A DNA stretch of 42,927 bases from Palleronia caenipelagi (GTDB lineage: Bacteria > Pseudomonadota > Alphaproteobacteria > Rhodobacterales > Rhodobacteraceae), in the NCBI RefSeq assembly GCF_007004065.1, contig NZ_VFSV01000029.1, positions 1-42,927 of the forward strand, written 5' to 3'. The translations under genes and the position numbers were made by a program. Below the pieces are notes generated by a model that made no database searches, was not told where the DNA came from, and saw nothing but the letters and a program-made list of their open reading frames with translations. Below are positions 7,237-16,937 of the stretch, piece by piece. Every line of letters starts with the position of its first letter. The first letter of the stretch is position 1.

Positions 7237-8784
7237 TCAGGAGAACGCGTCGGGCATCTCGGCTTTGCGACGCGCGATATATTCCGTGAGTTGCCCCGCG
7301 ATTTCGGGGTCGAGCGCAGGCGCGACGTAATCCCCAAGGAGCTTTTGCACCCGCGCCTCTGCCAGTGTGTAGGTATCGCGGCCACCTTCATCTGACCACG
7401 TCTCGAAAGGTTTATAATCGAGCAATTCACTGCGCCAGAAGGCGGATTTGAAATTCGCCTGAGTATGCGCGCAGCCCAAGTAATGGCCACCAGGACCAAC
7501 CTCGCGGATCGCGTCCATGGCCTGCCCGTTCTCCGACACGTCAACGCCCTTGGCCATGCCGTGCAACGCCCCAAGCTGATCGGCATCCATGACGAATTTC
7601 TCCGGGCTTGCCACGAGTCCGCCCTCGAGCCAACCGCAGGCGTGCAGCATAAAATTCACCCCGGCCAGCAGACCCACGTTCAGGCTGTTTGCCGTCTCAT
7701 AGGCCGCCTGCGCATCAGGCAACTTCGAGCCGTTGAAGCTGCCCGCCGAACGATAGGGCAGCCCCAGACGCCGCATCAACTGTCCCGCGCCATAAGTGAT
7801 GTGGGCCGCCTCGGGTGTGCCAAAAGTGGGCGCCCCGGAGTTCATGTCGATGGACGTCACAAAAGCGCCCGCGATCACCGGCGCGCCGGGGCGGACCATT
7901 TGCGAGTACGCCACGCCGGTCATCACTTCGGCCAGCACCTGCGTCAAGGTCCCCGCTACAGAGACCGGCGCCATCGCGCCGCCGACGATAAAGGGCGAGA
8001 CGATGCAGGCCTGATTGGACTCAGCATAGACCTCCAGCGCGCCCATCATCGTCGCGTCGAATGTCAGTGGCGAGTTCACATTGATGAGCGAGGTCATCAC
8101 CGTGTTCTCCGCGACGAACTCCTTACCGAACAGGATTTCGCACATCTCCACCGAATCACGCGCCCGGGACGGCTCTGTGACCGACCCCATGAAGGGCTTG
8201 TCCGACAGAGTCATATGGGCGTGGAGCATATCGAAATGGCGCTTGTTCACCGGGATGTCGGTGGGCTCGCAGACCGTGCCTCCCGAGTGGTGGAGCCATT
8301 TCGACATATAGCCAAGCTTCACGAAGTTGCGGAAGTCCTCGATCGTCGCATAGCGGCGCCCCCCCTGACGGTCCCGAACGAACGGAGGGCCATAGACGGG
8401 GGCCAGCACCAGGTTGTTACCACCGATAACAACGGAGCGCTCCGGATTGCGGGCGTGCTGGGTAAAGCTCGAAGGCGCCGTGGCGCAGAGCTGCCGCGCA
8501 AGTCCGCGGGGAATGCGGACTCGTTCGCCCTGAACATCGGCACCCGCGTTTTTCCAGCGCTCCAGCGCCGCGGGGTTTTCGCTGAACACCACGCCGGTTT
8601 CTTCCAGCAGGATCTCAGCATTGGCCTCAATGATCGCCAGCGCTTCGTCGTTCAGGATCTCAAGATTGGGAATCTGCCGCTCGATGAATTTGGCGGCTTC
8701 AAAGCGCACCGCCGTCCGTTCGGCTCTGCGGGCGGCCCCGCCGCCTGCGCCCCTGCCCCGCCGACGTGTTGCAGCTTCAGCCAT
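7237..8784 (-). CDS. trimethylamine methyltransferase (MttB) family protein, no pyrrolysine
   Basis: The 515-residue protein belongs to the MttB superfamily of corrinoid-dependent methyltransferases, TIM-barrel enzymes that move a methyl group from a quaternary or tertiary amine to a corrinoid protein. Supporting segments are the N-terminal NDEALAIIEANAEILLEETGV, GGNNLVLAPVYGPPFV, MGSVTEPSRARDSVEMCEIL, and the C-terminal GLLAGVNFMLHACGWLEGGL with GHYLGCAHT. The frame has no internal TAG, so it is the pyrrolysine-free type; characterised members act on substrates such as glycine betaine or proline betaine. A basic Arg/Gly-rich tail (about 5-22) is unusual. ATG 8784 is chosen because GGGAG lies just upstream. 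No corrinoid protein, activase or second methyltransferase is next to it, so the substrate is open. Confidence 0.85.
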   Translation of the reverse strand: MAEAATRRRGRGAGGGAARRAERTAVRFEAAKFIERQIPNLEILNDEALAIIEANAEILLEETGVVFSENPAALERWKNAGADVQGERVRIPRGLARQLCATAPSSFTQHARNPERSVVIGGNNLVLAPVYGPPFVRDRQGGRRYATIEDFRNFVKLGYMSKWLHHSGGTVCEPTDIPVNKRHFDMLHAHMTLSDKPFMGSVTEPSRARDSVEMCEILFGKEFVAENTVMTSLINVNSPLTFDATMMGALEVYAESNQACIVSPFIVGGAMAPVSVAGTLTQVLAEVMTGVAYSQMVRPGAPVIAGAFVTSIDMNSGAPTFGTPEAAHITYGAGQLMRRLGLPYRSAGSFNGSKLPDAQAAYETANSLNVGLLAGVNFMLHACGWLEGGLVASPEKFVMDADQLGALHGMAKGVDVSENGQAMDAIREVGPGGHYLGCAHTQANFKSAFWRSELLDYKPFETWSDEGGRDTYTLAEARVQKLLGDYVAPALDPEIAGQLTEYIARRKAEMPDAFS

Positions 8785-8888
8785 GGTCGTCTCCCTAACC
8801 CGTTTCCGAACGCGGATAGGGCAAATCCAGTCGCACCGCATCGCCGTTTTGCGGCGCCTGCCGCCGAAAACCGACATGATTGCGTGAC

Positions 8889-8917
8889 TTGTCTGCCCCG
8901 CTGCTCTGGCCTAGAGA
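8889..8917 (+). promoter_or_regulatory. candidate guaA promoter, leaderless type
   Basis: TTGTCT (8889-8894) and TAGAGA (8912-8917) are separated by exactly 17 bases. The ATG of guaA follows after only 6 bases (CGGGCC), and there is no ribosome-binding site, so transcription would start at or next to the A of ATG. Confidence 0.5.
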
Positions 8918-8923
8918 CGGGCC

Positions 8924-10492
8924 ATGACAGACATCGCGCCCTCCCATCAGAAACTTCTGATCATCGATTTCGGGTCTCAGGTCACCCAGCTCATCGCGCG
9001 CCGCCTGCGCGAGCTGAATGTCTATTGCGAGATCCATCCCTTCAACACGGTGACCGACGCCTCGCTGGCCGAGTTTGCCCCGCAGGCCGTGATCCTCTCG
9101 GGCGGCCCCGCCAGTGTCGCCGACGAAGGCAGCCCGCGCCCACCCGCCTCGGTGTTCGAGCTGGGCGTGCCGGTTCTGGGCATCTGCTATGGCCAGCAGG
9201 TTATGATGCAGATGCTCGGCGGCGAGGTCACCCGGCACAAGGAATCGGCGGAGTTCGGTCGCGCCTATGTGACGGCAACCGACGAGCCCCTCGACCTGCT
9301 GAAGGGTTGGTTCGCCAGCGACAAACATCAGGTCTGGATGAGCCACGGCGACCACGTGTCGCGACTGGCCCCGGGCTTCCGCCCCTTTGCCACCTCCCCC
9401 GGTGCGCCCTGTGCCGTGGTGGCCGACCCGGATCGGCATTTCTACGGCACCCAGTTCCACCCGGAGGTGCACCACACCGAAAACGGGCGTGAGCTCTATG
9501 CCAATTTCCTGCGCATCGCGGGGTTTGAAGGTGACTGGACCATGGCCGCCTATCGCGAGCAGGCCATAGCCGCGATTCGCAAGCAGGTGGGCGATGGCAA
9601 AGTGATCTGCGCGCTGTCAGGCGGCGTGGACAGCTCTGTGGCGGCGGTTTTGATTCATGAGGCGATCGGCGATCAGCTCACATGTGTGTTCGTGGACCAT
9701 GGTTTGCTCAGGAAAGACGAGGCCGATGAGGTCGTCGGCATGTTCCGCGACCATCTGAACCTGCCCCTGATTCATGCCAATGAGAGCGAGCTGTTCCTGT
9801 CCCAGCTCGAAGGTCAGAGCGACCCGGAGACCAAGCGCAAGATCATCGGACGACTGTTCATCGAGGTGTTCGAGAAGACGGCCAGAGAGATCGGCGGCGC
9901 TGATTTCCTCGCGCAAGGCACGCTTTATCCCGATGTGATCGAATCGGTGTCCTTCTCGGGCGGCCCGTCGGTGACCATCAAATCGCATCACAATGTGGGC
10001 GGCCTGCCGGAAAAGATGGGCATGAAGCTCGTTGAGCCCCTGCGGGAGCTGTTCAAGGACGAGGTCCGCGAGCTGGGCCGTGAGCTGGGTCTGCCGGAGA
10101 AGTTCATCGGCCGTCACCCCTTCCCCGGACCGGGTCTCGCGATCCGCTGCCCGGGCGAAATCACCCGCGAGAAACTGGAGATCCTGCGCGAGGCGGATGC
10201 GATCTACATCGACCAGATCCGCAAGCACGGTCTCTATGACGAGATCTGGCAGGCCTTCGTCGCGATTCTGCCGGTGCGCACGGTGGGCGTCATGGGCGAC
10301 GGGCGGACCTATGACTACGCCTGCGCCCTGCGCGCTGTGACCTCCGTGGACGGCATGACCGCGGATTACTACCCGTTCAGCCACGAGTTTCTGGGCGAGA
10401 CTGCGACCCGGATCATCAATTCCGTGCGCGGGATCAATCGGGTGACTTACGACATTACTTCGAAACCGCCGGGAACCATTGAGTGGGAGTAA
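8924..10492 (+). CDS. guaA: GMP synthase (glutamine-hydrolysing)
   Basis: GuaA converts XMP to GMP using ATP and glutamine, the last step of guanine nucleotide synthesis. The 522-residue protein has the class I amidotransferase domain first, with Cys88 in GICYGQQ and His179/Glu181 in FHPEVHHT. The ATP-pyrophosphatase domain follows, with SGGVDSS at 232-238, and then the C-terminal dimerisation domain ending in KPPGTIEWE. Length and ending are exactly as in the family. Conserved [11 protein letters not shown] is present. The start has no ribosome-binding site; a promoter 6 bases upstream suggests a leaderless transcript. A GC hairpin follows the stop. Confidence 0.98.
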   Translation: MTDIAPSHQKLLIIDFGSQVTQLIARRLRELNVYCEIHPFNTVTDASLAEFAPQAVILSGGPASVADEGSPRPPASVFELGVPVLGICYGQQVMMQMLGGEVTRHKESAEFGRAYVTATDEPLDLLKGWFASDKHQVWMSHGDHVSRLAPGFRPFATSPGAPCAVVADPDRHFYGTQFHPEVHHTENGRELYANFLRIAGFEGDWTMAAYREQAIAAIRKQVGDGKVICALSGGVDSSVAAVLIHEAIGDQLTCVFVDHGLLRKDEADEVVGMFRDHLNLPLIHANESELFLSQLEGQSDPETKRKIIGRLFIEVFEKTAREIGGADFLAQGTLYPDVIESVSFSGGPSVTIKSHHNVGGLPEKMGMKLVEPLRELFKDEVRELGRELGLPEKFIGRHPFPGPGLAIRCPGEITREKLEILREADAIYIDQIRKHGLYDEIWQAFVAILPVRTVGVMGDGRTYDYACALRAVTSVDGMTADYYPFSHEFLGETATRIINSVRGINRVTYDITSKPPGTIEWE

Positions 10493-10522
10493 GCGTCTCT
10501 CTCCTGTGACCAAAAAAATTCC

Positions 10523-10550
10523 GGACGTCTGCCCCCGCAGGCGTCCGTTT
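10523..10550 (+). terminator. hairpin after guaA
   Basis: GGACGTCTGC (10523-10532) pairs with GCAGGCGTCC (10537-10546) through 10 pairs including one G-U, with a CCCC loop, followed by GTTT. An A7 run precedes the stem, so the hairpin may work in both directions. Confidence 0.55.
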
Positions 10551-10569
10551 CACATGGGGAGGGCTTGTG

Positions 10570-10701
10570 ATGTTTGACGTGATCCAGTTGCTGGCGTGTT
10601 CTGCCGGACTTTTATGCCTGACGCGGCTTGTTGTCGGGACCAAAGCGGTTCCCGTAAAGGTCGCCAAATCCCGGAACCAACCTGGAAAAGCCTATGAATG
10701 A
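10570..10701 (+). CDS. 43-residue single-pass membrane miniprotein, overlapping mscS
   Basis: An ATG at 10570 is preceded by a very strong ribosome-binding site, GGGGAGGG (10556-10563), six bases away. It opens a 43-codon frame ending at TGA 10699-10701. The peptide starts MFDVIQLLACSAGLLCLTRL, one hydrophobic helix of about 18-20 residues with two cysteines (Cys10, Cys16), then a basic tail rich in Lys and Arg (KAVPVKVAKSRNQPGK). This fits a single-pass inner-membrane peptide with a cytoplasmic positive tail. The frame overlaps the mscS start by 8 bases, and mscS itself has only a weak ribosome-binding site, so coupled translation is likely. I do not recognise a family. It could instead be a leader peptide that only delivers ribosomes to mscS. 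Confidence 0.55.
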   Translation: MFDVIQLLACSAGLLCLTRLVVGTKAVPVKVAKSRNQPGKAYE

Positions 10702-11593
10702 TCTTCTCAATTCCATCTGGTCCTTCTTCCCCGAGCCCATGCGCAACGAGCTGAGCGGCTTCGTCAGTGCCTTCTGGCGGACGCTGCCGCAACTCTTCGC
10801 GTCGCTGCTCGTGATCCTGCTTGTCTGGCTGGTCGTTGGCGTGATCCGGCGGTTCCTGCCGCGCGCCTTGCGTCGGGCACACATGCGCCGCGCACTCGTC
10901 GATGTGATCGTCATGATTGTGATAGTGGGCCTTTGGTTCATCGGTGGCCTGATCGCCGTGACCATCGCTTTCCCCACCATTACCCCGGGCAAGGCCTTTA
11001 CCGCGCTGGGTGTGGGTGGTGTCGCCATCGGTTTTGCCTTTCAGGACGTGTTCGAGAATTTCATGGCGGGTCTCCTGCTGCTGATCCGTGAGCCCTTCTC
11101 CATCTCTGACTACATCGAGTGTGAGGGGATTGACGGACAGGTCGAAGAGATCACCATCCGCGACACCCATATCCGCCAGACCGACGGTCAGGTGGTCGTT
11201 GTGCCCAACGCGATGCTGTTCAAAAACCCGGTCACCATCCGCACAGCCGACGCCCTGCGCCGCACCACGATCATCGTGGGTGTGGGCTATGGCGAGGATG
11301 TGGACGAAGCCCGCGAAGTGATCCGAAAGGCCGTGCAGGACGTGGATCTGGTGCGCAACGATGTGCGCAACGTGCAGATCTTCGCGCAGAATTTCGGCTC
11401 AAGCTCGATCGATTTCGAGGTCACGTGGTGGACCGGCTCGAAACCTATCGACATCCGCCAGTCCCGCGATCAGGTCGTCGCGGCGGTCAAGCGCGCGCTG
11501 GACGAGGCAGGGATCGAGATCCCCTTCCCCTACCAGACCCTCACCTTCAGCGAACCCCTGCTGGTGCGGCAGATGGAGCGCGAAGAGGCCTGA
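10694..11593 (+). CDS. mscS: small-conductance mechanosensitive channel (MscS family)
   Basis: MscS channels open under membrane tension and release solutes during osmotic downshock. The 299-residue protein has an N-terminal amphipathic segment and transmembrane helices at about 32-53 and 72-97. The pore helix is near 104-122: ALGVGGVAIGFAFQDVFENF is the MscS Gly/Ala-packed TM3 signature. The cytoplasmic beta domain (FSISDYIECEGIDGQVEEITIRDT) and the alpha/beta cage domain follow, ending with PFPYQTLTF, which is typical. Start ATG 10694 lies inside the preceding miniprotein frame. The gene ends 75 bases before typA, with a GC hairpin in between. Confidence 0.93.
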   Translation: MNDLLNSIWSFFPEPMRNELSGFVSAFWRTLPQLFASLLVILLVWLVVGVIRRFLPRALRRAHMRRALVDVIVMIVIVGLWFIGGLIAVTIAFPTITPGKAFTALGVGGVAIGFAFQDVFENFMAGLLLLIREPFSISDYIECEGIDGQVEEITIRDTHIRQTDGQVVVVPNAMLFKNPVTIRTADALRRTTIIVGVGYGEDVDEAREVIRKAVQDVDLVRNDVRNVQIFAQNFGSSSIDFEVTWWTGSKPIDIRQSRDQVVAAVKRALDEAGIEIPFPYQTLTFSEPLLVRQMEREEA

Positions 11594-11624
11594 GACAGGG
11601 CGATTTGCGGCTTTCCCTGAGGCG

Positions 11625-11645
11625 CAGGGCGCGCTATGCGCCCTG
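11625..11645 (+). terminator. perfect GC hairpin between mscS and typA
   Basis: CAGGGCGC (11625-11632) and GCGCCCTG (11638-11645) form a perfect 8-pair stem with the loop GCTAT, ending 23 bases before the typA ATG. No T-run follows, so it may attenuate mscS read-through or shape the typA leader rather than be a strong terminator. Confidence 0.4.
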
Positions 11646-11668
11646 CCAGACCCTTACAGGATGGCCCC

Positions 11669-13486
11669 ATGGACCTGCGCAACATCGCAATCATCGCTCA
11701 CGTCGACCACGGCAAGACTACGCTGGTGGACGAACTGCTCAAACAATCTGGTGCTTTCCGCGCCAATCAGCAAGTCGCCGAGCGGGCGATGGACTCGAAC
11801 GATCTGGAGCGCGAGCGGGGCATCACCATTCTCGCGAAAAACACCTCCGTCGAGTGGAAGGGCACCCGGATCAACATCGTGGACACGCCCGGCCATGCCG
11901 ATTTCGGCGGCGAGGTGGAGCGGATCCTCTCCATGGTGGACGGCGTCGTGCTGCTGGTGGATGCCGCCGAAGGCCCCATGCCGCAGACAAAATTCGTCAC
12001 GTCGAAGGCACTGGCGCTGGGTCTGCGCCCCATCGTCGTGCTGAACAAGGTCGATAAACCCGATGCCGAGCCCGACCGGGCGCTGGACGAGGTGTTCGAC
12101 CTCTTTGCCTCCCTCGACGCCGACGAAGACCAGCTCGACTTCCCCCACCTCTATGCGTCTGGCCGCAACGGCTGGTGTGATTCCGAGCTGGACGGCCCCC
12201 GTCAAGACCTGTCCGCTCTGTTCAACCTGATCGTCCGCCACGTCCCTGCCCCGCGTCAGCAGTCGCGTAAGGACGAGGACTTCCGGATGCTCGCAACCAC
12301 CCTCTCCGCTGATCCGTTCCTAGGGCGTCTGCTGACGGGCCGAGTCGAGTCCGGTCGGCTCAAGGCCGGGGCGACGGTGCAGGCGCTGTCCCGTCAGGGG
12401 CAAAAGCTTGAACAGTTCCGCGTCTCCCGCATTCAGGCCTTCCGCGGTCTGGGTTTCGACGATATCGACGAGGCCGAAGCGGGTGACATCGTGACCCTCT
12501 CGGGCATGCAGAAGGCCACCGTGGCCGACACGATCTGCGCGCTGGCGGTGGACGAGGCCCTTGACGCCCAGCCCATCGACCCGCCGACGATTTCTGTGAC
12601 TTTCGGGATCAATGACAGCCCGCTGGCGGGCCGTGATGGTAAGAAAGTCCAGTCGCGCGTCATCCGTGACCGGCTGATGAAAGAGGCCGAGCAGAACGTC
12701 GCCATCAAGATCACAGACACCCCCGGCGGCGAGGCCTTCGAGGTCGCGGGCCGTGGCGAATTGCAGATGGGCGTGCTGATCGAGAACATGCGCCGCGAAG
12801 GTTTCGAGCTGTCGATCTCGCGCCCCCGCGTGCTGATGCGCGAAGTGGACGGCGAACGTATGGAGCCCATCGAAGAAGCCACGATCGACGTGGATGACGA
12901 ATATTCCGGCTCCGTGATCGAGAAGCTTACCGGCGCGCGGAAGGGCGAGCTGGTTGAGATGCGGCAGGCTGGTGCCGGCAAGACCCGGATCATCGCCCAT
13001 GTCCCCTCGCGCGGTCTGATCGGTTATCACGGTGAGTTCCTCACCGACACCCGCGGCACCGGCGTGCTGAACCGGGTGTTCCACGGCTGGGCCCCGCACA
13101 AAGGCCCCATCCCGGGCCGCCGCGCGGGCGTGTTGATCTCCATGGAAAACGGTCAGTCCGTAGCTTACGCGCTATTCAACCTCGAAGACCGGGGCAAGAT
13201 GTTCATCGGCGCGCAGGAGGACATCTATCAGGGTATGATCATTGGCGAGCACAGCCGGGACAATGACCTTGAGGTGAACCCGCTCAAGGGCAAAAAGCTC
13301 ACCAATGTCCGCGCCTCCGGAAAGGACGACGCGGTGACGCTGACCACGCCGGTGCGCCTGTCGCTCGAAGAGGCCATCGCCTATATTAACGATGACGAGC
13401 TGGTGGAGGTGACGCCGAACGCCATCCGCCTGCGCAAGCGACATCTTGACCCCCATGAGCGCAAGCGCGCCGCCAAGGCCGGCTGA
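11669..13486 (+). CDS. typA: translational GTPase TypA/BipA
   Basis: TypA/BipA is a ribosome-binding GTPase related to EF-G that helps 50S assembly and stress adaptation. The 605-residue protein has the G domain with AHVDHGKT (10-17), switch [16 protein letters not shown] (G3) and NKVDKPDA (G4). It is followed by the EF-Tu-like domain II, the EF-G III/V-like domains ([18 protein letters not shown]) and the BipA-specific C-terminal domain ([30 protein letters not shown]). I chose ATG 11669 because [11 protein letters not shown] is the usual N-terminus; an in-frame start at 11636 would add 11 unconserved residues. AGGA precedes the ATG. The gene ends convergent to the GNAT gene. Confidence 0.97.
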   Translation: MDLRNIAIIAHVDHGKTTLVDELLKQSGAFRANQQVAERAMDSNDLERERGITILAKNTSVEWKGTRINIVDTPGHADFGGEVERILSMVDGVVLLVDAAEGPMPQTKFVTSKALALGLRPIVVLNKVDKPDAEPDRALDEVFDLFASLDADEDQLDFPHLYASGRNGWCDSELDGPRQDLSALFNLIVRHVPAPRQQSRKDEDFRMLATTLSADPFLGRLLTGRVESGRLKAGATVQALSRQGQKLEQFRVSRIQAFRGLGFDDIDEAEAGDIVTLSGMQKATVADTICALAVDEALDAQPIDPPTISVTFGINDSPLAGRDGKKVQSRVIRDRLMKEAEQNVAIKITDTPGGEAFEVAGRGELQMGVLIENMRREGFELSISRPRVLMREVDGERMEPIEEATIDVDDEYSGSVIEKLTGARKGELVEMRQAGAGKTRIIAHVPSRGLIGYHGEFLTDTRGTGVLNRVFHGWAPHKGPIPGRRAGVLISMENGQSVAYALFNLEDRGKMFIGAQEDIYQGMIIGEHSRDNDLEVNPLKGKKLTNVRASGKDDAVTLTTPVRLSLEEAIAYINDDELVEVTPNAIRLRKRHLDPHERKRAAKAG

Positions 13487-13494
13487 TCCACGAC

Positions 13495-13523
13495 CCGGCC
13501 CGGATCACCAGATCGCGGGCCGG
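13495..13523. terminator. hairpin between convergent typA and GNAT genes
   Basis: CCGGCCCG (13495-13502) and CGGGCCGG (13516-13523) are perfect 8-base inverted repeats with a 13-base loop, placed between the typA stop and the last codons of the GNAT gene. There is no T-run in either direction; a shared bidirectional role is plausible but weak. Confidence 0.4.
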
Positions 13524-14038
13524 TTCATCGCAGGAATGCAACGGGACGGTCCCTTCAGCGGCAGGATATCACGACCGCTCAGGGACCGCGCCAGCCAGCC
13601 TTCTGGGCGGCTGAGCCGCAGAGGCGGCGGCACGTCCTCGGTGCTGACGGGCGTGAACCCCATCCGTTTGTAATAGGCCGGATCGCCATAGGTCACCGCC
13701 ATATCGATTCCCTCCAACTGCAGCTCTGTCAGCGCATACTTGACCAGCTCCGTGCCCAGTCCGCTGCCCTGAAACTCAGGCGCAACCGCCAGTGGCGAAA
13801 GCAGAACGACGTCCACGCCCTCAGTCTCGAACCGCAGCAGCGAAAAGCAAACGCAACCGATCATCTCGCCCTCTGCATCGGCCGCAAAGATCCGTGCGTC
13901 CTGATCAGGCGACTGCATCTCCCGCACCAGATTGCCCACCGCCCGCCCCTGCGCCGACCCTTCGGACTCGGTGAAAGTCCGTGTGAACAACGCCGTGATC
14001 TCGTCCCGGCGTGCCTTTGAATTCTGAGAAAATCGCAT
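13505..14038 (-). CDS. GNAT-family N-acetyltransferase
   Basis: This 177-residue GNAT enzyme would transfer an acetyl group from acetyl-CoA to an unknown amine. Motif A is clear: LSPLAVAPEFQGSGLGTELV with the pyrophosphate-binding QGSGLG at 90-95. YYKRMGFTPV (about 122-131) is the usual motif B end. The sequence resembles the YhbS-like subgroup, which has the same order of segments and a similar length. I use ATG 14038, which has AGGAA 10 bases upstream. A GTG three codons earlier (14047) is in frame but almost touches that site. It is divergent from pyrC and convergent with typA. The substrate cannot be inferred. Confidence 0.85.
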   Translation of the reverse strand: MRFSQNSKARRDEITALFTRTFTESEGSAQGRAVGNLVREMQSPDQDARIFAADAEGEMIGCVCFSLLRFETEGVDVVLLSPLAVAPEFQGSGLGTELVKYALTELQLEGIDMAVTYGDPAYYKRMGFTPVSTEDVPPPLRLSRPEGWLARSLSGRDILPLKGPSRCIPAMNRPAIW

Positions 14039-14074
14039 GTCCCACACTTTCCTGACAATATTCTGGCGCGCAGT

Positions 14075-14102
14075 TTGCCCTTTGCGCAGGACGGGGTAAA
14101 TG
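14075..14102 (+). promoter_or_regulatory. candidate pyrC-recJ promoter
   Basis: TTGCCC (14075-14080) and TAAATG (14097-14102) are separated by 16 bases and lie about 30 bases before the pyrC start, leaving room for GAGGAG at 14121-14126. Confidence 0.35.
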
Positions 14103-14133
14103 GAGGCAGCCCGTTCTTATGAGGAGACCGCCC

Positions 14134-15171
14134 GTGCAGACCCTGACCCTCCGCCGCCCCGATGACTGGCACCTGCATCTGCGGGACGGCGCCATGCTGC
14201 GGGCGGTGCTGCCGGAAACCACCCGTCATTTCGGTCGCGCGATCATCATGCCCAATCTCGTGCCGCCCGTGGTCACCGGCCGCGAGGCGGCCGAGTACCG
14301 CGACCGCATCCTGTCGGCGAAGCCACGCGGCTCGAAATTCCAGCCGCTGATGACGCTCTATCTCACCGAGGAGACCGAAGTGCGCGATCTGCGCGCTGCC
14401 GCCGAGATCGGGCTGATCACCGCCGTCAAACTCTACCCCGCCGGGGCCACGACGAACTCCGCCTCGGGCGTCCGGGACTTCTCCAAAGTGCGCAGGGTGC
14501 TGGAAAACATGGCCCAGATCGGCTTGCCGCTCTGCGTCCACGGTGAAGTCACCGACAGCGAGATCGACATCTTTGACCGTGAAGCTGTCTTTATCGATCG
14601 CGTGCTCGATCCCATCCGCCGCGACATTCCGGGGCTGCGGGTGGTGATGGAGCATGTCACGACCTCCGACGCCGTATCCTATGTCCGCGAAGGTGGCGAC
14701 GATATCGGCGCGACGATCACTGCCCATCACCTGATCATCAACCGCAACCACATCCTCGCGGGTGGCATCAAGCCTCACTACTACTGCCTGCCCGTCGCAA
14801 AACGTGAAACCCACCGGCAGGCGCTGGTCGAAGCCGCGACCTCGGGTGACACCTCTTTCTTCCTGGGCACCGATTCGGCACCCCATCTCGACGCGGCCAA
14901 GCTGCAACCCTGTGGCTGTGCGGGCTGTTTTACCGCGACGAACACCATGTCTCTCGTGGCGGAGGTCTTTGACCAGCAAGACGCGCTGGAAAAACTGGAG
15001 GCCTTTACCTCCCTGAACGGTCCCGCCTTCTACCGGCTGGAGCCGAACGCGGACACGATCACCATGGTCAAGGGCGATCCGGTCTCCTATCCCGACCACA
15101 TCGACACCGAAGACGGCCCGGTGACGGTCTTTGACCCGGGCATGCCATTGCACTGGCGGGTCGAGTACTGA
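14134..15171 (+). CDS. pyrC: dihydroorotase (class II)
   Basis: PyrC catalyses the reversible cyclisation of N-carbamoyl-aspartate to dihydroorotate, step three of pyrimidine synthesis. Metal ligands are visible: His13 and His15 (DWHLHLRDG), Lys99 (AVKLYPAG, the carboxylated lysine), His136 (CVHGEV) and Asp247 (FLGTDSAPH). The 345-residue length and the short E. coli PyrC-like form identify the class II type. GTG 14134 is the chosen start: GAGGAG lies 7 bases upstream, and [16 protein letters not shown]-like N-termini are normal. The ATG at 14119 overlaps that site and is unlikely. The TGA overlaps the recJ ATG by one base, so pyrC and recJ form an operon. Confidence 0.96.
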   Translation: MQTLTLRRPDDWHLHLRDGAMLRAVLPETTRHFGRAIIMPNLVPPVVTGREAAEYRDRILSAKPRGSKFQPLMTLYLTEETEVRDLRAAAEIGLITAVKLYPAGATTNSASGVRDFSKVRRVLENMAQIGLPLCVHGEVTDSEIDIFDREAVFIDRVLDPIRRDIPGLRVVMEHVTTSDAVSYVREGGDDIGATITAHHLIINRNHILAGGIKPHYYCLPVAKRETHRQALVEAATSGDTSFFLGTDSAPHLDAAKLQPCGCAGCFTATNTMSLVAEVFDQQDALEKLEAFTSLNGPAFYRLEPNADTITMVKGDPVSYPDHIDTEDGPVTVFDPGMPLHWRVEY

Positions 15172-16922
15172 TGCAAACCGCCTTTCTGGGGGTCGAACAC
15201 TCCTTGACCGGACGCCGCTGGGAAGGCCCCGCACTGTCTGAGGACCGGCTGACCGAAGCGCTCTGCCAGCAGACCGGCTTGCCCGATCCGGTAGCCCGGG
15301 TGCTGGCGGCGCGCGGTGTGGCGCCCGACGAGGCCGAGGCGTTCCTCGCACCCACCATCCGCGACCTCCTGCCCGATCCCCGCTCCCTGCGCGACATGGA
15401 GCGCGCCGCCACCCGGCTGATCGATGCCGTGCAAAACAGACAAAAGATTGCGGTTTTTGGCGATTACGATGTGGACGGGGGGGCGTCCTCCGCGCTGCTG
15501 ATCATCTGGGCGCGTGAGATGGGACTGCCCTGCACGCTCTACATCCCCGACCGGATCGACGAAGGTTACGGCCCGAACAGCCCCGCCATGGAAGCCCTCT
15601 CCCGCAATCACGACCTGATCCTCTGCGTCGATTGCGGCACCCTTTCCCACGAGCCCATCGCCGCAGCCAAAGGCGCGGATGTGGTCGTGCTCGATCACCA
15701 TTTGGGCGGCGAGACCTTGCCCCCGGCGCTGGCCGTGGTGAACCCGAACCGGCAGGATGAGAGCGGCGATCTCGCCCATCTCTGCGCTGCGTCTGTGGTC
15801 TTCCTCTTGCTTGTTCAGGCGGGACGGCAGCTTCGGGAGACCGGGAGGAAAGGCCCCGATCTGATGGCCCTTCTGGATCTCGTGGGCCTTGCCACCGTCG
15901 CCGATGTGGCCCCCCTGATGGGCGTGAACCGCGCCTTTGTCCGTCGGGGGCTGGAGGTAATGCGGATGCGGCAGCGCCCGGGCCTCGTGGCGCTCTCGGA
16001 TGTGGCGCGGCTCGATACGCCGCCCAGTTCTTACCATCTGGGCTATGTTCTGGGTCCCCGGATCAATGCCGGTGGCCGGGTGGGGCAGGCCGATCTGGGA
16101 GCACGCCTTCTGTCCACGGCTGACCCGCACGAGGCCGCCGCGCTGGCGGAGAGGCTCGACAGACACAACACCGAACGCCGGGCTATCGAGGAAGCCGTGC
16201 GGCTGGCCGCGCTCGCACAGGCCGGGGAGCGCGACCTGACTACACCGCTTGTCTGGGCCGCGGGTGAGGGCTGGCATCCCGGCGTGGTCGGCATCGTTGC
16301 CGCCCGGCTCAAGGAATCCACCGACCGTCCCGCCGTGGTGATCGGCATCGAGGACGGGGTCGGCAAGGGATCGGGCCGCTCTGTCTCCGGGATCGACCTT
16401 GGCGCCGCGATCCACCGCTTGGAGCGCGAAGGGCTGTTGCTGAAGGGGGGCGGGCACAAGATGGCCGCTGGCCTCACCGTCCGCGCGGATCAGATCGAGC
16501 CCGCCATGGCGCGGCTCTCTGAACTACTGGCGAAGCAAGGCGCGGGTGAAGGCGGCCCGCGCGCTCTGCGCCTGACCGGGGTGATGATGCCCGGCGCCGC
16601 GACGCCCGAGCTGATTGAGCAGATCGAGACCGCAGGCCCATTCGGCGCGGGCGCGCCTGCCCCGCGATTTGCCTTTCCGGGCACGAAGATCCACGCCGCA
16701 CGGCGTGTGGGCGATCGTCATCTGAAAGTGACCTTCAGCGACGGCATAGGGCCGCGCCGGGATGCCATCGCCTTTGGCGCGTTTGATGGCCCTCTGGGAC
16801 CCGCGCTGGAGGCCCATGGCGGTGCGCGCTTCCATCTGGCCGGGCGGCTGGAACTGAACCACTGGCAGGGCCGGACCCAGGCCCAGCTGCGCCTCGAAGA
16901 TGCCGCACCAGCCCGCGATTGA
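15171..16922 (+). CDS. recJ: single-stranded-DNA-specific exonuclease RecJ
   Basis: RecJ is a 5'-3' single-strand exonuclease acting in RecF-pathway recombination, mismatch repair and base excision repair. The DHH-family motifs are present: DYDVDG at 98-103, Asp154 in CVDCG, and DHH at 175-177, followed by the DHHA1 region with GGGHKMAAGLTV and a C-terminal OB-fold (LKVTFSDGIGPRRDAIAFG). The length of 583 is normal. The start overlaps the pyrC stop by one base. A G-U-tolerant hairpin follows the stop codon, ahead of the tRNA promoter. One local oddity is GGASS after DYDVDG, where TSA is more usual; the metal-binding Asp residues are intact. Confidence 0.95.
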   Translation: MQTAFLGVEHSLTGRRWEGPALSEDRLTEALCQQTGLPDPVARVLAARGVAPDEAEAFLAPTIRDLLPDPRSLRDMERAATRLIDAVQNRQKIAVFGDYDVDGGASSALLIIWAREMGLPCTLYIPDRIDEGYGPNSPAMEALSRNHDLILCVDCGTLSHEPIAAAKGADVVVLDHHLGGETLPPALAVVNPNRQDESGDLAHLCAASVVFLLLVQAGRQLRETGRKGPDLMALLDLVGLATVADVAPLMGVNRAFVRRGLEVMRMRQRPGLVALSDVARLDTPPSSYHLGYVLGPRINAGGRVGQADLGARLLSTADPHEAAALAERLDRHNTERRAIEEAVRLAALAQAGERDLTTPLVWAAGEGWHPGVVGIVAARLKESTDRPAVVIGIEDGVGKGSGRSVSGIDLGAAIHRLEREGLLLKGGGHKMAAGLTVRADQIEPAMARLSELLAKQGAGEGGPRALRLTGVMMPGAATPELIEQIETAGPFGAGAPAPRFAFPGTKIHAARRVGDRHLKVTFSDGIGPRRDAIAFGAFDGPLGPALEAHGGARFHLAGRLELNHWQGRTQAQLRLEDAAPARD

Positions 16923-16937
16923 TGGCTTGGCAAAACA

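Noticed and set aside
7237-8784. Pyrrolysine-containing MttB
   Set aside because: The reading frame has no internal TAG codon, so this is the pyrrolysine-free type.
7465-9492. Open plus-strand frame of 675 codons across the MttB-like gene and into guaA
   Set aside because: It is antisense to mttB and out of frame with guaA, contains no domain I recognise, and is rich in His/Arg/Ala as expected for reverse reading of high-GC genes.
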